A stretch of DNA of 64,000 nt from Streptomyces mayonensis (GCF_018982965.1 NZ_JACBYP010000021.1:1-64000), one strand, 5' to 3'; numbered from the stretch's first letter, positions 1-9,629 are shown. Numbers and translations are program-made. The notes: generated by a model not told the origin, from the sequence alone.

Positions 1-54
1 CACCCCGGCCCACCACGCAACCGACGCACACGCACCCCTACCCGCACCTGGACC

Positions 55-84
55 CCGACCCACACCCACACCCACACCCACGAA
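55..84. repeat. Hexanucleotide tandem repeat CCCACA
   Basis: About four consecutive CCCACA units form a simple tandem array in the 157 bases between the window edge and the 3' end of the malic enzyme gene. It lies outside any reading frame I can support. Nothing else is visible in this edge stretch. Confidence 0.6.
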
Positions 85-157
85 CGCTGGGCGGCAAACG
101 GCAAACGACCCCGCCCCACCCGGGACGAGGCCGCTCACCACACCGCACATCACACCG

Positions 158-1387
<1,230 letters not shown>

Positions 1388-2007
1388 TTTGTCTTACCCC
1401 TTAAGAGTTCATGGTTTGAGGGTTTGTCCACTCCTGGTGAGGAATGGGCGGGCACCGCGCGAGGAGATGGCTGTCTGGGCCACGAGGCCCCCGCGCGACG
1501 GGCGCGCCGCACACGCGCCCTGAGCCCCTGATGAGGGGTGTAAAGAACCTTCTTACCCGACCGACGCCCCCGCCGACGAGTCGCACCATCGCAAGCTCAC
1601 ATGTCGGACCTGGGACTCCGCATGTCGGTGACATGACTCATAGCCAGGGTTCCGGACAACTTCCCGGCACCCCTTGACAGGACCGGAGCAGGCGCCACGG
1701 ACGATCGTCCGCACCCGTGATCCATGTTCGTATTACGAGGAATTCCACAGATCTTCCGGCCGGAAGGGCAGATTCCCGTAAAGGTTCGGTCGTGATGTAC
1801 CGACCTGGTGCGGTTCGCGGGGTGACCCGTTATCCGATTTTGACATGGCCGCCCCCCTGAATGGCCGAGTCCGAATGGCAAGATGCCGTAATCGCACGAG
1901 GTCGCGGCACTCGAAGACGTGTGCTCTCGTCGACCCACGGCACCGGCCGGACCCCGGCCGGTGTCCCGTCCCATCGGCAACTCCATTCATCCGCCGGAGG
2001 AACCACC
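1388..2007. other. 620-base intergenic region between malic enzyme and ABC importer
   Basis: This divergent control region has no convincing gene. An in-frame upward extension of the importer gene to 1861 is possible but lacks a Shine-Dalgarno and would bury the lipoprotein signal. Visible signals are two TTGACA hexamers (1674-1679 and 1840-1845) without a good -10 at standard spacing, and an ATGTCGG direct repeat (about 1602 and 1622) followed by GACATG that could be an operator. No hairpin terminator was found. Confidence 0.4.
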
Positions 2008-2970
2008 ATGACCGCAAGCTCCACCCGTCGTACGACCGCCGCGCACCTCCGGCCCGCAGTGGTCGGTGCGATCGCGGTCGCGGGCGCGCTGCTGCTCACC
2101 GGATGCGGCGACCAGACCGAGAGCGGCGGCTCCGGCAGCAGCGACGGCCAGTCCTCGAGCAGTGCTCCGCTGGCCGACAAGCTGCCGAAGTCGATCCGTG
2201 ACAAGGGCACCGTCAAGGTCGGCTCCGACATCGCGTACGCCCCGGTCGAGTTCAAGGACGACTCCGGCAACACGGTCGGCATCGACCCGGACCTCGCGGA
2301 TGCCATGGGCAAGCAGCTCGGGGTGAAGTTCGAGTTCGAGAACGGCACCTTCGACACCCTGATCACCGGCCTGCGTTCCAAGCGGTACGACATCGCCATG
2401 TCCGCGATGACCGACACCAAGGACCGGCAGGAGGGCATCGACGCCGACACCGGCAAGAAGGTCGGCCAGGGCGTCGACTTCGTCGACTACTTCACCGCCG
2501 GTGTCTCGATCTACACCAAGAAGGGCGACGACCAGGGCATCAAGACCTGGTCCGACCTGTGCGGCAAGAAGCTCGTGCTGCAGCGCGGCACGGTCTCCGA
2601 GGACCTCGCCAAGGCCGAGAACAAGAAGTGTCCGGCCGGCAAGAAGATCGCCATGGAGGCCTTCGACAACGACCAGCAGGCACAGACCCGGCTGCGCGCG
2701 GGCGGCGCCAACGCCGGCTCCTCCGACTTCCCGGTCGCGGCGTACGCGGTGAAGACCTCCGGCGGCGGCAAGGACTTCGAGCTCGTCGGCGAGCAGGTCG
2801 AGGCGGCGCCGTACGGCATCGCGGTCGCCAAGGACAACACGCAGCTGCGCGACGCCCTGAAGGCGGCGCTCGACGCGGTGATCGCGAACGGCGAGTACAA
2901 GAAGATCATGGACAAGTGGGGCGTGGCGGAAGGCGCCGTCACCCAGGCCACCGTCAACGCCGGCAAGTGA
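2008..2970 (+). CDS. Amino-acid ABC transporter substrate-binding lipoprotein
   Basis: Extracytoplasmic receptor of a polar amino-acid importer (SBP_bac_3, HisJ/GlnH type). The 320-residue product begins with an Arg-rich n-region and hydrophobic core ending in a lipobox LTGC near residue 34, so it should be a diacylated surface lipoprotein. A Gly/Ser-rich linker follows, then the two-lobe fold starting at VGSDIAYAPVEF. The ATG was chosen because GGAGG lies seven bases before it and it puts the signal peptide at the N-terminus. It is followed after 30 bases by permease and ATPase genes, forming a complete operon. The substrate is not readable; arginine, glutamate or glutamine are typical of the family. 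Confidence 0.92.
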   Translation: MTASSTRRTTAAHLRPAVVGAIAVAGALLLTGCGDQTESGGSGSSDGQSSSSAPLADKLPKSIRDKGTVKVGSDIAYAPVEFKDDSGNTVGIDPDLADAMGKQLGVKFEFENGTFDTLITGLRSKRYDIAMSAMTDTKDRQEGIDADTGKKVGQGVDFVDYFTAGVSIYTKKGDDQGIKTWSDLCGKKLVLQRGTVSEDLAKAENKKCPAGKKIAMEAFDNDQQAQTRLRAGGANAGSSDFPVAAYAVKTSGGGKDFELVGEQVEAAPYGIAVAKDNTQLRDALKAALDAVIANGEYKKIMDKWGVAEGAVTQATVNAGK

Positions 2971-3000
2971 CCGCGCGGCGGGCGCTGAAGGGCAGCATCC

Positions 3001-3951
3001 ATGACTGTTGACATCGACAAGACGGCGGGCGGCCCGTCCGGCACCCCGCCGACCCGGCCGGAGGCCATCAAGGCCATCCCGGTCCGGCACTACGGGCGCT
3101 ACGTCTCCGCGGTCGTCGCGATCGCGCTGCTGGCGGCGGTCGTCTTCGCGTTCTCCCAGGGCAAGATCAACTGGGGGGCGATCCCGGACTACTTCTTCGA
3201 CGACCGTGTCCTGACGGGCATGGGCAAGACACTCCTGATCACGGTGCTGGCCATGCTGATCGGCATCGTGGGCGGCATCCTGCTCGCGGTGATGCGGCTG
3301 TCGAAGAACCCGGTGACGTCGTCCATCGCGTGGTTCTACATCTGGTTCTTCCGCGGCACGCCGGTCCTGGTGCAGCTGGTCGTCTGGTTCAACCTCGGGC
3401 TGGTCTTCGAGTACATCAACCTCGGGCCGCTCTACCGCGACGAGTGGTCGGACTTCATGACGCCGTTCCTGACGGCGCTGCTCGGCCTCGGTCTCAACGA
3501 GGCCGCGTACATGGCGGAGATCTGCCGCGCCGGTCTGCTCGCGGTGGACGAGGGGCAGACCGAGGCGGCGCACGCGCTCGGCATGAGCCACGCCAGGACG
3601 CTGCGCCGGATCGTGGTCCCGCAGGCGATGCGCGTGATCGTGCCGCCGACGGGCAACGAGGTCATCAACATGCTGAAGACGACCTCGCTGGTGTCGGTCG
3701 TCCAGTACGCCGAGTTGTTCCGGGTCGCCCAGGACATCGGCCAGACCTCCGGCGCACCGGCCGAGATGCTGTTCCTGGCGGCCGCCTGGTACCTGCTGCT
3801 GACCTCGGTCTTCAGCGTCGGCCAGTACTACCTGGAGCGGCACTACGCGCGGGGCTCGAGCCGGTCGCTGCCGGCCACCCCGATCCAGAAGATCAAGGCG
3901 AACGTGCTGTCCCTGTCCAGCCGCTCCAAGCCGACGGGAGGCGCCGCATGA
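3001..3951 (+). CDS. Amino-acid ABC transporter permease (HisM/GlnP family)
   Basis: Membrane subunit of the polar amino-acid importer. The 316-residue protein has a hydrophilic N-terminal tail of about 30 residues, then several transmembrane segments and the EAA loop (near [20 protein letters not shown], about residues 190-210) that docks on the ATPase. A single permease gene implies a homodimeric channel. It is 30 bases downstream of the receptor gene, and its stop overlaps the start of the ATPase gene by four bases (ATGA), so the two are translationally coupled. Confidence 0.92.
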   Translation: MTVDIDKTAGGPSGTPPTRPEAIKAIPVRHYGRYVSAVVAIALLAAVVFAFSQGKINWGAIPDYFFDDRVLTGMGKTLLITVLAMLIGIVGGILLAVMRLSKNPVTSSIAWFYIWFFRGTPVLVQLVVWFNLGLVFEYINLGPLYRDEWSDFMTPFLTALLGLGLNEAAYMAEICRAGLLAVDEGQTEAAHALGMSHARTLRRIVVPQAMRVIVPPTGNEVINMLKTTSLVSVVQYAELFRVAQDIGQTSGAPAEMLFLAAAWYLLLTSVFSVGQYYLERHYARGSSRSLPATPIQKIKANVLSLSSRSKPTGGAA

Positions 3952-4709
3952 CCGCCATGGTGAAGGCCGAGGGCGTCCACAAGTCCTTCGGCCCGGTGGA
4001 GGTGCTCAAGGGCATCGACCTGGAGGTGAAGCAGGGCGAGGTGTTCTGCCTCATCGGCCCCTCCGGCTCCGGCAAGTCCACCTTCCTCAGGTGTATCAAC
4101 CACCTCGAGAAGATCAACGCCGGACGTCTTTACGTCGACGGGGAGCTGGTCGGCTACCGCCAGAAGGGTGACAAGCTCTACGAGCTGAAGGACAGCGAGG
4201 TCGCTCTCAAGCGCCGGGACATCGGCATGGTCTTCCAGCGCTTCAACCTGTTCCCGCACATGACGGCGCTGGAGAACGTCATGGAGGCGCCGGTCCAGGT
4301 CAGGGGCGTGAGCAAGGCGCAGGCCAGGGAGCGCGCCCGGGGCCTGCTGGAGCGCGTGGGCCTGGGCGACAAGGCCGCCAACTACCCCTCGCAGCTCTCC
4401 GGCGGCCAGCAGCAGCGCGTCGCCATCGCGCGGGCCCTCGCCATGGACCCGAAGCTGATGCTGTTCGACGAGCCGACGTCGGCCCTGGACCCGGAGCTGG
4501 TCGGCGACGTCCTCGACGTCATGCGCGACCTCGCCGAGTCCGGCATGACCATGGTCGTCGTCACCCACGAGATGGGCTTCGCCCGCGAGGTCGGCGACAG
4601 CCTGGTCTTCATGGACGACGGCGTGGTGGTCGAGTCGGGCCGTCCGCGCGACGTCCTGACCGACCCGCAGCACGAACGGACGAAGGCGTTCCTGTCCAAG
4701 GTCCTCTGA
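3948..4709 (+). CDS. Amino-acid ABC transporter ATP-binding protein
   Basis: The 253-residue nucleotide-binding subunit energises the importer encoded just upstream. Walker [10 protein letters not shown] is near residue 40, the Q-loop near FQRFNLFPH, the signature [15 protein letters not shown] near residue 148, Walker [13 protein letters not shown], and the H-loop VVVTHEM, all intact. The ATG overlaps the permease stop. The last codons and stop lie inside a perfect 24-base tandem duplication, directly followed by a strong hairpin terminator. Confidence 0.94.
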   Translation: MTAMVKAEGVHKSFGPVEVLKGIDLEVKQGEVFCLIGPSGSGKSTFLRCINHLEKINAGRLYVDGELVGYRQKGDKLYELKDSEVALKRRDIGMVFQRFNLFPHMTALENVMEAPVQVRGVSKAQARERARGLLERVGLGDKAANYPSQLSGGQQQRVAIARALAMDPKLMLFDEPTSALDPELVGDVLDVMRDLAESGMTMVVVTHEMGFAREVGDSLVFMDDGVVVESGRPRDVLTDPQHERTKAFLSKVL

Positions 4710-4742
4710 GACGGCGTCTCCAAGGTCCTCTGAGACGGCGTC
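4695..4742. repeat. Perfect 24-base tandem duplication spanning a stop codon
   Basis: Two identical 24-base units (4695-4718 and 4719-4742) begin TCCAAGGTCCTCTGAG. The first unit contains the end of the ABC ATPase gene, including its TGA. The second is an untranslated copy between the stop and the terminator. It looks like a recent slippage duplication with no effect on the protein. Confidence 0.9.
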
Positions 4743-4744
4743 CA

Positions 4745-4774
4745 GGGGCGGTACGGGCAGGCCCGTACCGCCCC
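4745..4774. terminator. Bidirectional hairpin terminator
   Basis: A perfect 13-base-pair stem (GGGGCGGTACGGG with its complement) closes a four-base loop. It sits between the convergent ends of the amino-acid ABC operon and the methyltransferase gene. There is no long U tract, as is common for Streptomyces. Confidence 0.85.
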
Positions 4775-4796
4775 TGTCCCTCGTCCGTGCGGCGGC

Positions 4797-5576
4797 TCAC
4801 TTCACGGCGAGCAGCAGCGTGTCCGACGGCGAGCACCACACCGGCCGCGCCTCGCCGAAGCCCTTCTCGCGCAGTACGCGCGCGTGCCACGCCGCCGAGG
4901 GCATGTCGCCGTCGGCGTGTTCGCCGTAGATCTCGAAGCGGCGGGCGGTGGGCCCGGCGAGCACCGGGTCCTTGGCGGCCAGCTGCCACCACTCGGCCCA
5001 GTCGAGCGCGCCCTCGCCCTTGGCCGCGTCCATCTGCGCGTGCCGCTGTGCCCGTTCGGCCGCGTTGATCCGGGGCGTCGTGTCGTCGATCATGTGGTCC
5101 GCGTTCATGAGGACACCGCCGTCGCGGACGAGCCCCGCGACCCGGCCGTAGAGATCCGCGAGGGGTTCGGCGTGCAGCCAGTGCAGGGCCGTGGCGGTCA
5201 GGACGGCGTCGTACGTGTCGTACGGCAGCTTCGCCGGCCAGTCGGGGTCCTTGAGGTCGGCGGTGACGAGGCCGACCCGGTCGTCGCCCGCGAAGGTGCC
5301 CTCGGCGATGGCGAGGAGCGCCGGGTCGAGGTCCACGCCGGTGCTGGTGGCCTCCGGGAAGCGGGCGAGCAGCCGGGCCGTGATGGTGCCGGTGCCGCAG
5401 GCCAGGTCGAGGACCCGGGGCGCGGGGCCGACCAGTGCGCCGACCATGTCGAGCATGATCCGGAACCGTTCCTCGCGGTCCGGCATGTACCACTCCTGCT
5501 GCCGGTCCCAGCTGCGCTGCCAGGCCTGCCAGTCCGTGCCGGCCGTGGCGCCGGTGGTGATGTCGGCGTCCGTCAT
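4797..5576 (-). CDS. Class I SAM-dependent methyltransferase
   Basis: Predicted cytoplasmic methyltransferase of unknown substrate, 259 residues. Motif I VLDLACGTGTITARL is near residue 58, followed by GVDLDPALLAIA for the ribose-binding acidic residue. Post-motif regions AVLTATALHWL and LVRDGGVLMNADH fit the Methyltransf_25/11 fold. I chose the ATG with GGAGG six bases upstream, rather than a TTG one codon earlier. It is convergent with the ABC importer and shares the terminator. It has no partner gene that would reveal the substrate. Confidence 0.85.
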   Translation of the reverse strand: MTDADITTGATAGTDWQAWQRSWDRQQEWYMPDREERFRIMLDMVGALVGPAPRVLDLACGTGTITARLLARFPEATSTGVDLDPALLAIAEGTFAGDDRVGLVTADLKDPDWPAKLPYDTYDAVLTATALHWLHAEPLADLYGRVAGLVRDGGVLMNADHMIDDTTPRINAAERAQRHAQMDAAKGEGALDWAEWWQLAAKDPVLAGPTARRFEIYGEHADGDMPSAAWHARVLREKGFGEARPVWCSPSDTLLLAVK

Positions 5577-5674
5577 CAAGCCCCTCCGTACTGCGTGACG
5601 TAATACCCTGGAAGCACGATCAGCTCTTACCTGATCGCAGGCACGACCCTAAAGCCCCTTCGTAAGGACTACAA

Positions 5675-6304
5675 GTGGAACTGGCCTATTACTCGGATTA
5701 CGCCGTGCGTCTCGTCAACACCGAGGAACCGTCGCGGGGACAGGACTCCCTGACGTCGGTGGAGGCCGTCCGCGAGCTGTTCGGCGCCAACCAGTCGGCG
5801 GCCCGCCGCACCACCGACTCGGACGTCACGAGGTTCCGCTCCGTACGGGGGCGGCTGCGCGCCGTCTTCGAGGCGGCCGACGGCGGCGACGAGACCCTCG
5901 CCGTGGACCTGCTGAACTCCCTGCTCCTGGAGTTCCCGGTGAGCCCGCAGATCTCCGGCCACGACCACCGCGACGAGGACGGCAGCCCGCTGTGGCACAT
6001 GCACCTGGCGGACCACCCGTCCAACGCGACCGCGGGTTTCGCGGCGATCGCGGCGATGGGCCTGGCCTTCCACCTCACGGAGTACGGCGTGGACCGGCTG
6101 GGCCTGTGCGAGGCGGCGCCCTGCCGCAACGCCTACCTGGACACCTCCACCAACCGTTCCCGGCGCTACTGCTCCGACCGCTGCGCCACCCGCGCCAACG
6201 TGGCGGCCTACCGTGCCCGCAAGCGCCTGGAGGCGGACCGGTCCGCCAGTACCGGCCGGAGCGCCGACAGCGCCCAGCGGACCACGGCGAACGGCGAGCG
6301 CTGA
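5675..6304 (+). CDS. CGNR zinc-finger / ABATE-domain protein
   Basis: A probable stress-related transcription factor of the CGNR family, 209 residues. The N-terminal two thirds match the ABATE-type domain (it starts LAYYSDYAVRLVNTEEP). The C-terminus has the treble-clef zinc ligands C-x4-C near residue 148 (CEAAPC) and YCSDRC near residue 168, followed by a basic RARKRLEA tail. The start is GTG with an AAGGA Shine-Dalgarno. Its 3' end overlaps the 3' end of sodX by 97 bases on the other strand, which is unusually deep for convergent genes. Confidence 0.85.
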   Translation: MELAYYSDYAVRLVNTEEPSRGQDSLTSVEAVRELFGANQSAARRTTDSDVTRFRSVRGRLRAVFEAADGGDETLAVDLLNSLLLEFPVSPQISGHDHRDEDGSPLWHMHLADHPSNATAGFAAIAAMGLAFHLTEYGVDRLGLCEAAPCRNAYLDTSTNRSRRYCSDRCATRANVAAYRARKRLEADRSASTGRSADSAQRTTANGER

Positions 6305-6642
6305 CCGGCCCGGGGCCGGTACCGCAGCCGCGCCCTCCCGAGCACGAGCTCCTCCGGGACGACCCCGTAGTCGGTGCTGTCGCCCCCCGCGAAGGCGTTG
6401 TCCCCGAGGACCCACCAGCCGCCCCGGCGCCGCTCGGCGGCCCGTTTGACCACGAGCAGGTCCTGCTGGAAGGGGTGCCGCAGCACGACCACGTCACCCG
6501 GCCGGACCCTCGCCCCCCAGTGCACCAGCAGTACGTCCCCGTGGTGCAGCGTGGGCACCATCGACGGGCCGGTCACCTCGGCCGGTCCGAAGGGCAGCGC
6601 CCCTCTCGCGCGCCCGGTCTCCTGCGACAGCTGCTCCGGCAT
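6208..6642 (-). CDS. sodX: Nickel superoxide dismutase maturation protease SodX
   Basis: An S26-type (LexA/signal-peptidase-like) serine protease that removes the leader of pro-SodN so that the new N-terminal histidine can bind nickel. The 144-residue product has the catalytic serine in GPSMVPT near residue 27 and the general-base lysine in LLVVKRAA near residue 67, with a WVLGDNAF box. No transmembrane segment is seen, consistent with cytoplasmic action. The start ATG is preceded by GGGGAGG. The gene is divergent from sodN, its substrate. Pairing of these genes is established for Streptomyces. Confidence 0.93.
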   Translation of the reverse strand: MPEQLSQETGRARGALPFGPAEVTGPSMVPTLHHGDVLLVHWGARVRPGDVVVLRHPFQQDLLVVKRAAERRRGGWWVLGDNAFAGGDSTDYGVVPEELVLGRARLRYRPRAGQRSPFAVVRWALSALRPVLADRSASRRLRAR

Positions 6643-6787
6643 CACCCGGCACCTCCCCGGTCTTTCCTCCACCAGTCTCAGTCTCACCCCGGACTTTTGT
6701 CCTAAGCCCACGGGGGCACCCGCGAAATCGCGTCTCCCAGGGAGTAATGTCCCCCCTGAGAAGACGATCACGAGGAAGGAACGCTGC
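6643..6787 (+). promoter_or_regulatory. sodX-sodN divergent promoter region
   Basis: The 145 bases between the divergent genes hold a TAATGT -10-like hexamer at 6745-6750 reading toward sodN, preceded by a CGCGAAATCGCG palindrome at 6721-6732, and a GAGGAAGGA Shine-Dalgarno for sodN. No reliable -35 is seen. In S. coelicolor sodN is nickel-induced through Nur and the sodF side of the switch. I do not see an unambiguous Nur box here. Confidence 0.45.
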
Positions 6788-7183
6788 ATGCTTTCCCGCC
6801 TGTTTGCCCCCAAGGTCACGGTCAGCGCCCACTGCGACCTGCCCTGCGGCGTGTACGACCCGGCCCAGGCCCGCATCGAGGCGGAGTCGGTGAAGGCCGT
6901 CCAGGAGAAGATGGCCGGCAACGACGACCCGCACTTCCAGACGCGCGCCACGGTCATCAAGGAGCAGCGCGCCGAGCTCGCGAAGCACCACGTCTCCGTG
7001 CTGTGGAGCGACTACTTCAAGCCCCCGCACTTCGAGAAGTACCCGGAGCTGCACCAGCTGGTCAACGACACCCTGAAGGCCCTGTCGGCCGCCAAGGGCT
7101 CGAAGGACCCGGCGACCGGCCAGAAGGCCCTGGACTACATCGCCCGGATCGACGAGATCTTCTGGGAGACCAAGAAGGCCTGA
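6788..7183 (+). CDS. sodN: Nickel-containing superoxide dismutase
   Basis: Cytoplasmic hexameric Ni-SOD that dismutates superoxide. The 131-residue precursor carries a 14-residue leader ending VTVSA, after which the mature protein starts with the nickel hook HCDLPCGVYDP (His1, Cys2, Cys6 of the mature form). All metal ligands are present, and the 117-residue mature length is that of the family. Maturation should be by the divergent SodX. The transcript probably ends at the hairpin near 7290. In S. coelicolor the 3' UTR is processed to an sRNA that represses sodF. Confidence 0.97.
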   Translation: MLSRLFAPKVTVSAHCDLPCGVYDPAQARIEAESVKAVQEKMAGNDDPHFQTRATVIKEQRAELAKHHVSVLWSDYFKPPHFEKYPELHQLVNDTLKALSAAKGSKDPATGQKALDYIARIDEIFWETKKA

Positions 7184-7300
7184 TCCATGGCTGGGCCTTC
7201 TGCCCCGCGGTACCGCGGGCCGCATCGCCTGCCTGTCCCGCACCCGGCCCGCAGGCCGCCGACCACGGCGTCCGTGACGGTCCGGGTGCGGTCTTCTTCC
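7184..7300 (+). ncRNA. Candidate s-SodF-type sRNA in the sodN 3' UTR
   Basis: Known biology: in S. coelicolor a roughly 90-base RNA cut from the sodN 3' UTR pairs with the 5' end of sodF mRNA and silences Fe-SOD when nickel is available. Here the sodN stop is followed by a gene-free stretch with a 16-base perfect palindrome (CCCGCGGTACCGCGGG, 7204-7219) and an end hairpin (7238-7291) with a pyrimidine tract. This is the layout expected of the sRNA. The target sodF is not in the window, so pairing cannot be checked. Confidence 0.5.
7238..7300 (+). terminator. sodN transcript terminator
   Basis: The arms CCGCACCCGG (7238-7247) and CCGGGTGCGG (7282-7291) are perfect 10-base complements around a GC-rich loop, followed by TCTTCTTCCCT. 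It would end the sodN mRNA and the derived sRNA. Confidence 0.65.
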
Positions 7301-7539
7301 CTCCGGCCGGACTCTCCCGAGTCGCCCGTGAGCCATGATGTGGTGGGCGACGACGGGGTGCGCGGGCGGGCATCCGTCCCCACGTCGACAGCGAGATCCG
7401 ACAGATCCGCGCGGAAGGCTTCGCGGGCCCGCGCCGGTGAGGTACCGCTCGACCCGCGCGGTGTACGACGAGGCCGGTCCAGCCCCCAGCGTCACCCCGC
7501 GCTACGAGCCCGTTCGTCGCGGCTGCGCGGGAACCGGGC
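7301..7539. other. Gene-free stretch downstream of sodN
   Basis: About 240 bases between the sodN terminator and the 3' end of the SCO6745-family gene. I see no supported coding frame, no repeat and no convincing RNA fold. It may be the left junction of the accessory catabolic segment that runs to about 11.76 kb. Confidence 0.3.
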
Positions 7540-8448
7540 CTACCCGGCGGCCTCCGGATCGGCGGCGGACTGCGTGTCTCCCGTCTCCACGCGGAAGGGG
7601 TAGGTCCTGGCAGCGGTGAACGCGTCGTGGATCGGTTTGATGAGCGAGGTGAGGCGCCGGACGGCGGCGTCGCCGATCGGTGTCCACAGCGCCGCGCAGT
7701 GCTCGTCGGTCTCGACCTCGATCTGCTCGCGCGCCGCGATGCCGGCATCGGCAGCGGTGCCGTCGGCGTTGAGCCAGCCGCGTGCGACGAGGCGGGTCGT
7801 TGCCGCGGCCACCTCCTCGTCGTCCCACAGCCGGGTGGCACGCGCGATCGCTTCCGGGAAGTGACCGGTCGCGGTCTGCAGAACATTGCAGTCGCACGGC
7901 CCGAGGTCGTTGGCGGCGAGCACCGTGAAATGCGCGTCGCCGCGCCACTCGCGCACCACCGTGATCTGCTGCCACAGCGCGACGAGCGGATCGGCTGGGA
8001 GGGGGACCGAGGCGTTGGCGGCAGCCATCGTCTTCCCGGCGTAGTCGGCGCTCGCGACGACCGGGTCGATCAGCGATCGTGCCTCGGTGATCTGATCGGC
8101 GGTGAGGCTCACGTCGACGCGCTGCAACGCACGGTCGACGGCTGCGAAGCGGGCGGCCTGCCACTGCTGAGGCGTCGCTGTGTCCCAGACTCCCGCCATG
8201 GCCTGCACCGACCGGGGGCTGAAGTTGTAGAAGGCCGCGAGCGCGACCTGCCACGGGACTGCGCCCATCGGGGCTGACCGGAACGCGAAGTACGCCGGTC
8301 CGTACTCGGTCACGCCCAGCTGGGCGGCCTCTTCCGGTGCCTCGGGGATGAAGTAGACGAACAGGTGGGTCGCGTTGATGGTGAGGCTTACCTCGCGGAC
8401 GGCATTCAGGTCCATGTCGGCGCGAGCGAAAGTGCTGGCGAGATGCAT
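7540..8448 (-). CDS. SCO6745-family (SalK-like) protein
   Basis: A 302-residue soluble protein I recognise as the SCO6745/SalK-like family of actinobacteria, whose biochemical role is not established. Visible features are an N-terminal region rich in hydrophobic helices (EYGPAYFAFRSAPMG), a repeated AxxxRW-type helical architecture, and a C-terminal winged-helix-like part (TRLVARGWLNADGTAADAG) resembling the MarR-type half of the family. No signal peptide or membrane segment is seen. It is the last gene of the epoxide hydrolase/FAH operon, 57 bases after the FAH gene. The family name is firmer than any function. Confidence 0.7.
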   Translation of the reverse strand: MHLASTFARADMDLNAVREVSLTINATHLFVYFIPEAPEEAAQLGVTEYGPAYFAFRSAPMGAVPWQVALAAFYNFSPRSVQAMAGVWDTATPQQWQAARFAAVDRALQRVDVSLTADQITEARSLIDPVVASADYAGKTMAAANASVPLPADPLVALWQQITVVREWRGDAHFTVLAANDLGPCDCNVLQTATGHFPEAIARATRLWDDEEVAAATTRLVARGWLNADGTAADAGIAAREQIEVETDEHCAALWTPIGDAAVRRLTSLIKPIHDAFTAARTYPFRVETGDTQSAADPEAAG

Positions 8449-8505
8449 CGCGGTGGTCTCCCGGCAAGTGGAGGTATCGAGATCGTTCTTGGTGCGTCCG
8501 GTAAG

Positions 8506-9396
8506 TCAGGGCGGCTCCGGCGTGGTGATCCGCGCGGAGATCGCGCCGAGTTCCTGTACTTCGATCCGGACCGTGTCTCCCGGCGCCAGGTAGGGGCGGT
8601 GGTCGGACAACTCCTGGATGCAGCCGGTACCCACGGGCCCGCTGGCGACGATGTCACCGGCTCGCAGGGTGGTGCCGCGCGACGCGTGCGCCAGCATCTC
8701 GCCGAACGACCAGTGGATCTCGTCCCAGCTGCCGCCGCCGTAGTGCTCGTCGTTGACGTACCCGTCCATCCGCAGCGCATAGCCCTTGCCCGAGCGGTAG
8801 GGCTCCAGTTCGTCAGGGGTGACGAGGAACGGGCCGAGGCTGGTCGAGGCGTCCTTGCTCTTGGACGGGCCGTACACGAACCCCATCTCGCTCGCGGAGA
8901 TGTCGCGTGCGCTCCAGTCGCAGTAGACCAGGTAGCCGGCGACGTGATGCTCCGCCGTGGCGGCGTCCAGGTTCGAGCAGTCCCCGGCGATCACCGCTGC
9001 GACCTCGACCTCGTAGTCCCACGACTGAGCGCCCGGGGCGACGGGGACCTCGTCGTGCGGTCCCTTGATCGCCGCCGGGTTCGAGAAGTAGAAGAGCGGA
9101 TATTCGTACCAGACCGGGCTGACCCTGCCGTCGCCCACGGCTGCCTTGCCCGCGTTGCTGATGTGACGTTCGAACGCGGCGAAGTCCCGGACCGCCGGGG
9201 GCACCGGTACGGGCGCCAGCAGGTCGGCCGTGGCCAGCTCGAGGATCTCGGTCGGTTCCCTGGTAGCGGCGGCCTCCAGCCCGCCTTCGGCGCGCAGCAG
9301 CTCCAACAGGCCCATGCCCACGGCGTGGATCTTGTTGTCCTGCACCACGCCGCAGCGCGTGGAGCCGTCGGCGGAGCGGTAGCTGACCCATTTCAT
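8506..9396 (-). CDS. Fumarylacetoacetate hydrolase family protein
   Basis: A Mg/Mn-dependent C-C hydrolase or decarboxylase/isomerase of the FAH superfamily, typically acting on diketo or hydroxymuconate-type acids in aromatic catabolism. The 296-residue product has the N-terminal cap (MKWVSYRS) and the core with metal ligands in SWDYEVEVAAVI and GYLVYCDWSARDIS, then the SLGPFLVTPDEL and GDIVASGPVGTG segments. Its ATG overlaps the stop of the short-chain-dehydrogenase remnant by four bases, so translation is coupled. The exact substrate cannot be inferred. Confidence 0.88.
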   Translation of the reverse strand: MKWVSYRSADGSTRCGVVQDNKIHAVGMGLLELLRAEGGLEAAATREPTEILELATADLLAPVPVPPAVRDFAAFERHISNAGKAAVGDGRVSPVWYEYPLFYFSNPAAIKGPHDEVPVAPGAQSWDYEVEVAAVIAGDCSNLDAATAEHHVAGYLVYCDWSARDISASEMGFVYGPSKSKDASTSLGPFLVTPDELEPYRSGKGYALRMDGYVNDEHYGGGSWDEIHWSFGEMLAHASRGTTLRAGDIVASGPVGTGCIQELSDHRPYLAPGDTVRIEVQELGAISARITTPEPP

Positions 9397-9629
9397 CGGG
9401 CAAGCACCTCCCGGGTGCAGTCGTGGAGCCGTCGTACGTCGGCGGGGGAGGAAGGCCGAGGGTCCCGCGGGACGGTCCTCGCTCCCCCGCTCACGGTGAC
9501 GGGGTGGCCCGGGGTACCGGAAGCCGGGAACGGCAGGATCTCCTCGACGCGGTCTCCACGCTTGAGCCAGGTGCGGGCGGGGCCGTGCCCGATACCGGAC
9601 GTGCCCCCGGTGATCAAGACCGTCTTCAC
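9393..9629 (-). pseudogene. Severely shortened short-chain dehydrogenase
   Basis: The 78-codon frame begins VKTVLITGGTSGIG, the classic SDR cofactor-binding start, but lacks the Asn-Ser-Tyr-Lys active site. It ends about 170 residues short of the usual 245. It keeps four-base overlaps with the gene before it (GTGA with the epoxide hydrolase stop) and the gene after it (ATGA with the FAH start), as expected for an in-frame internal deletion of a coupled operon gene. It is almost certainly inactive as a dehydrogenase. It may still be translated to couple its neighbours. Confidence 0.75.

Noticed and set aside
1674..1702. Primary-sigma promoter at TTGACA 1674
   Set aside because: No acceptable -10 hexamer at 16-19 bases.
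1861..2007. N-terminal extension of the ABC substrate-binding protein
   Set aside because: It would hide the lipoprotein signal peptide and has no ribosome-binding site, while the ATG at 2008 has GGAGG.
1987..3843. 618-codon minus-strand frame opposite the amino-acid ABC genes
   Set aside because: GC-driven shadow of three well-supported genes; composition is dominated by Arg, Val, Asp and Leu.
7201..7220. CCCGCGGTACCGCGGG palindrome as a tRNA or attachment site
   Set aside because: No cloverleaf, no integrase and no flanking direct repeat; treated as a 3'-UTR fold.
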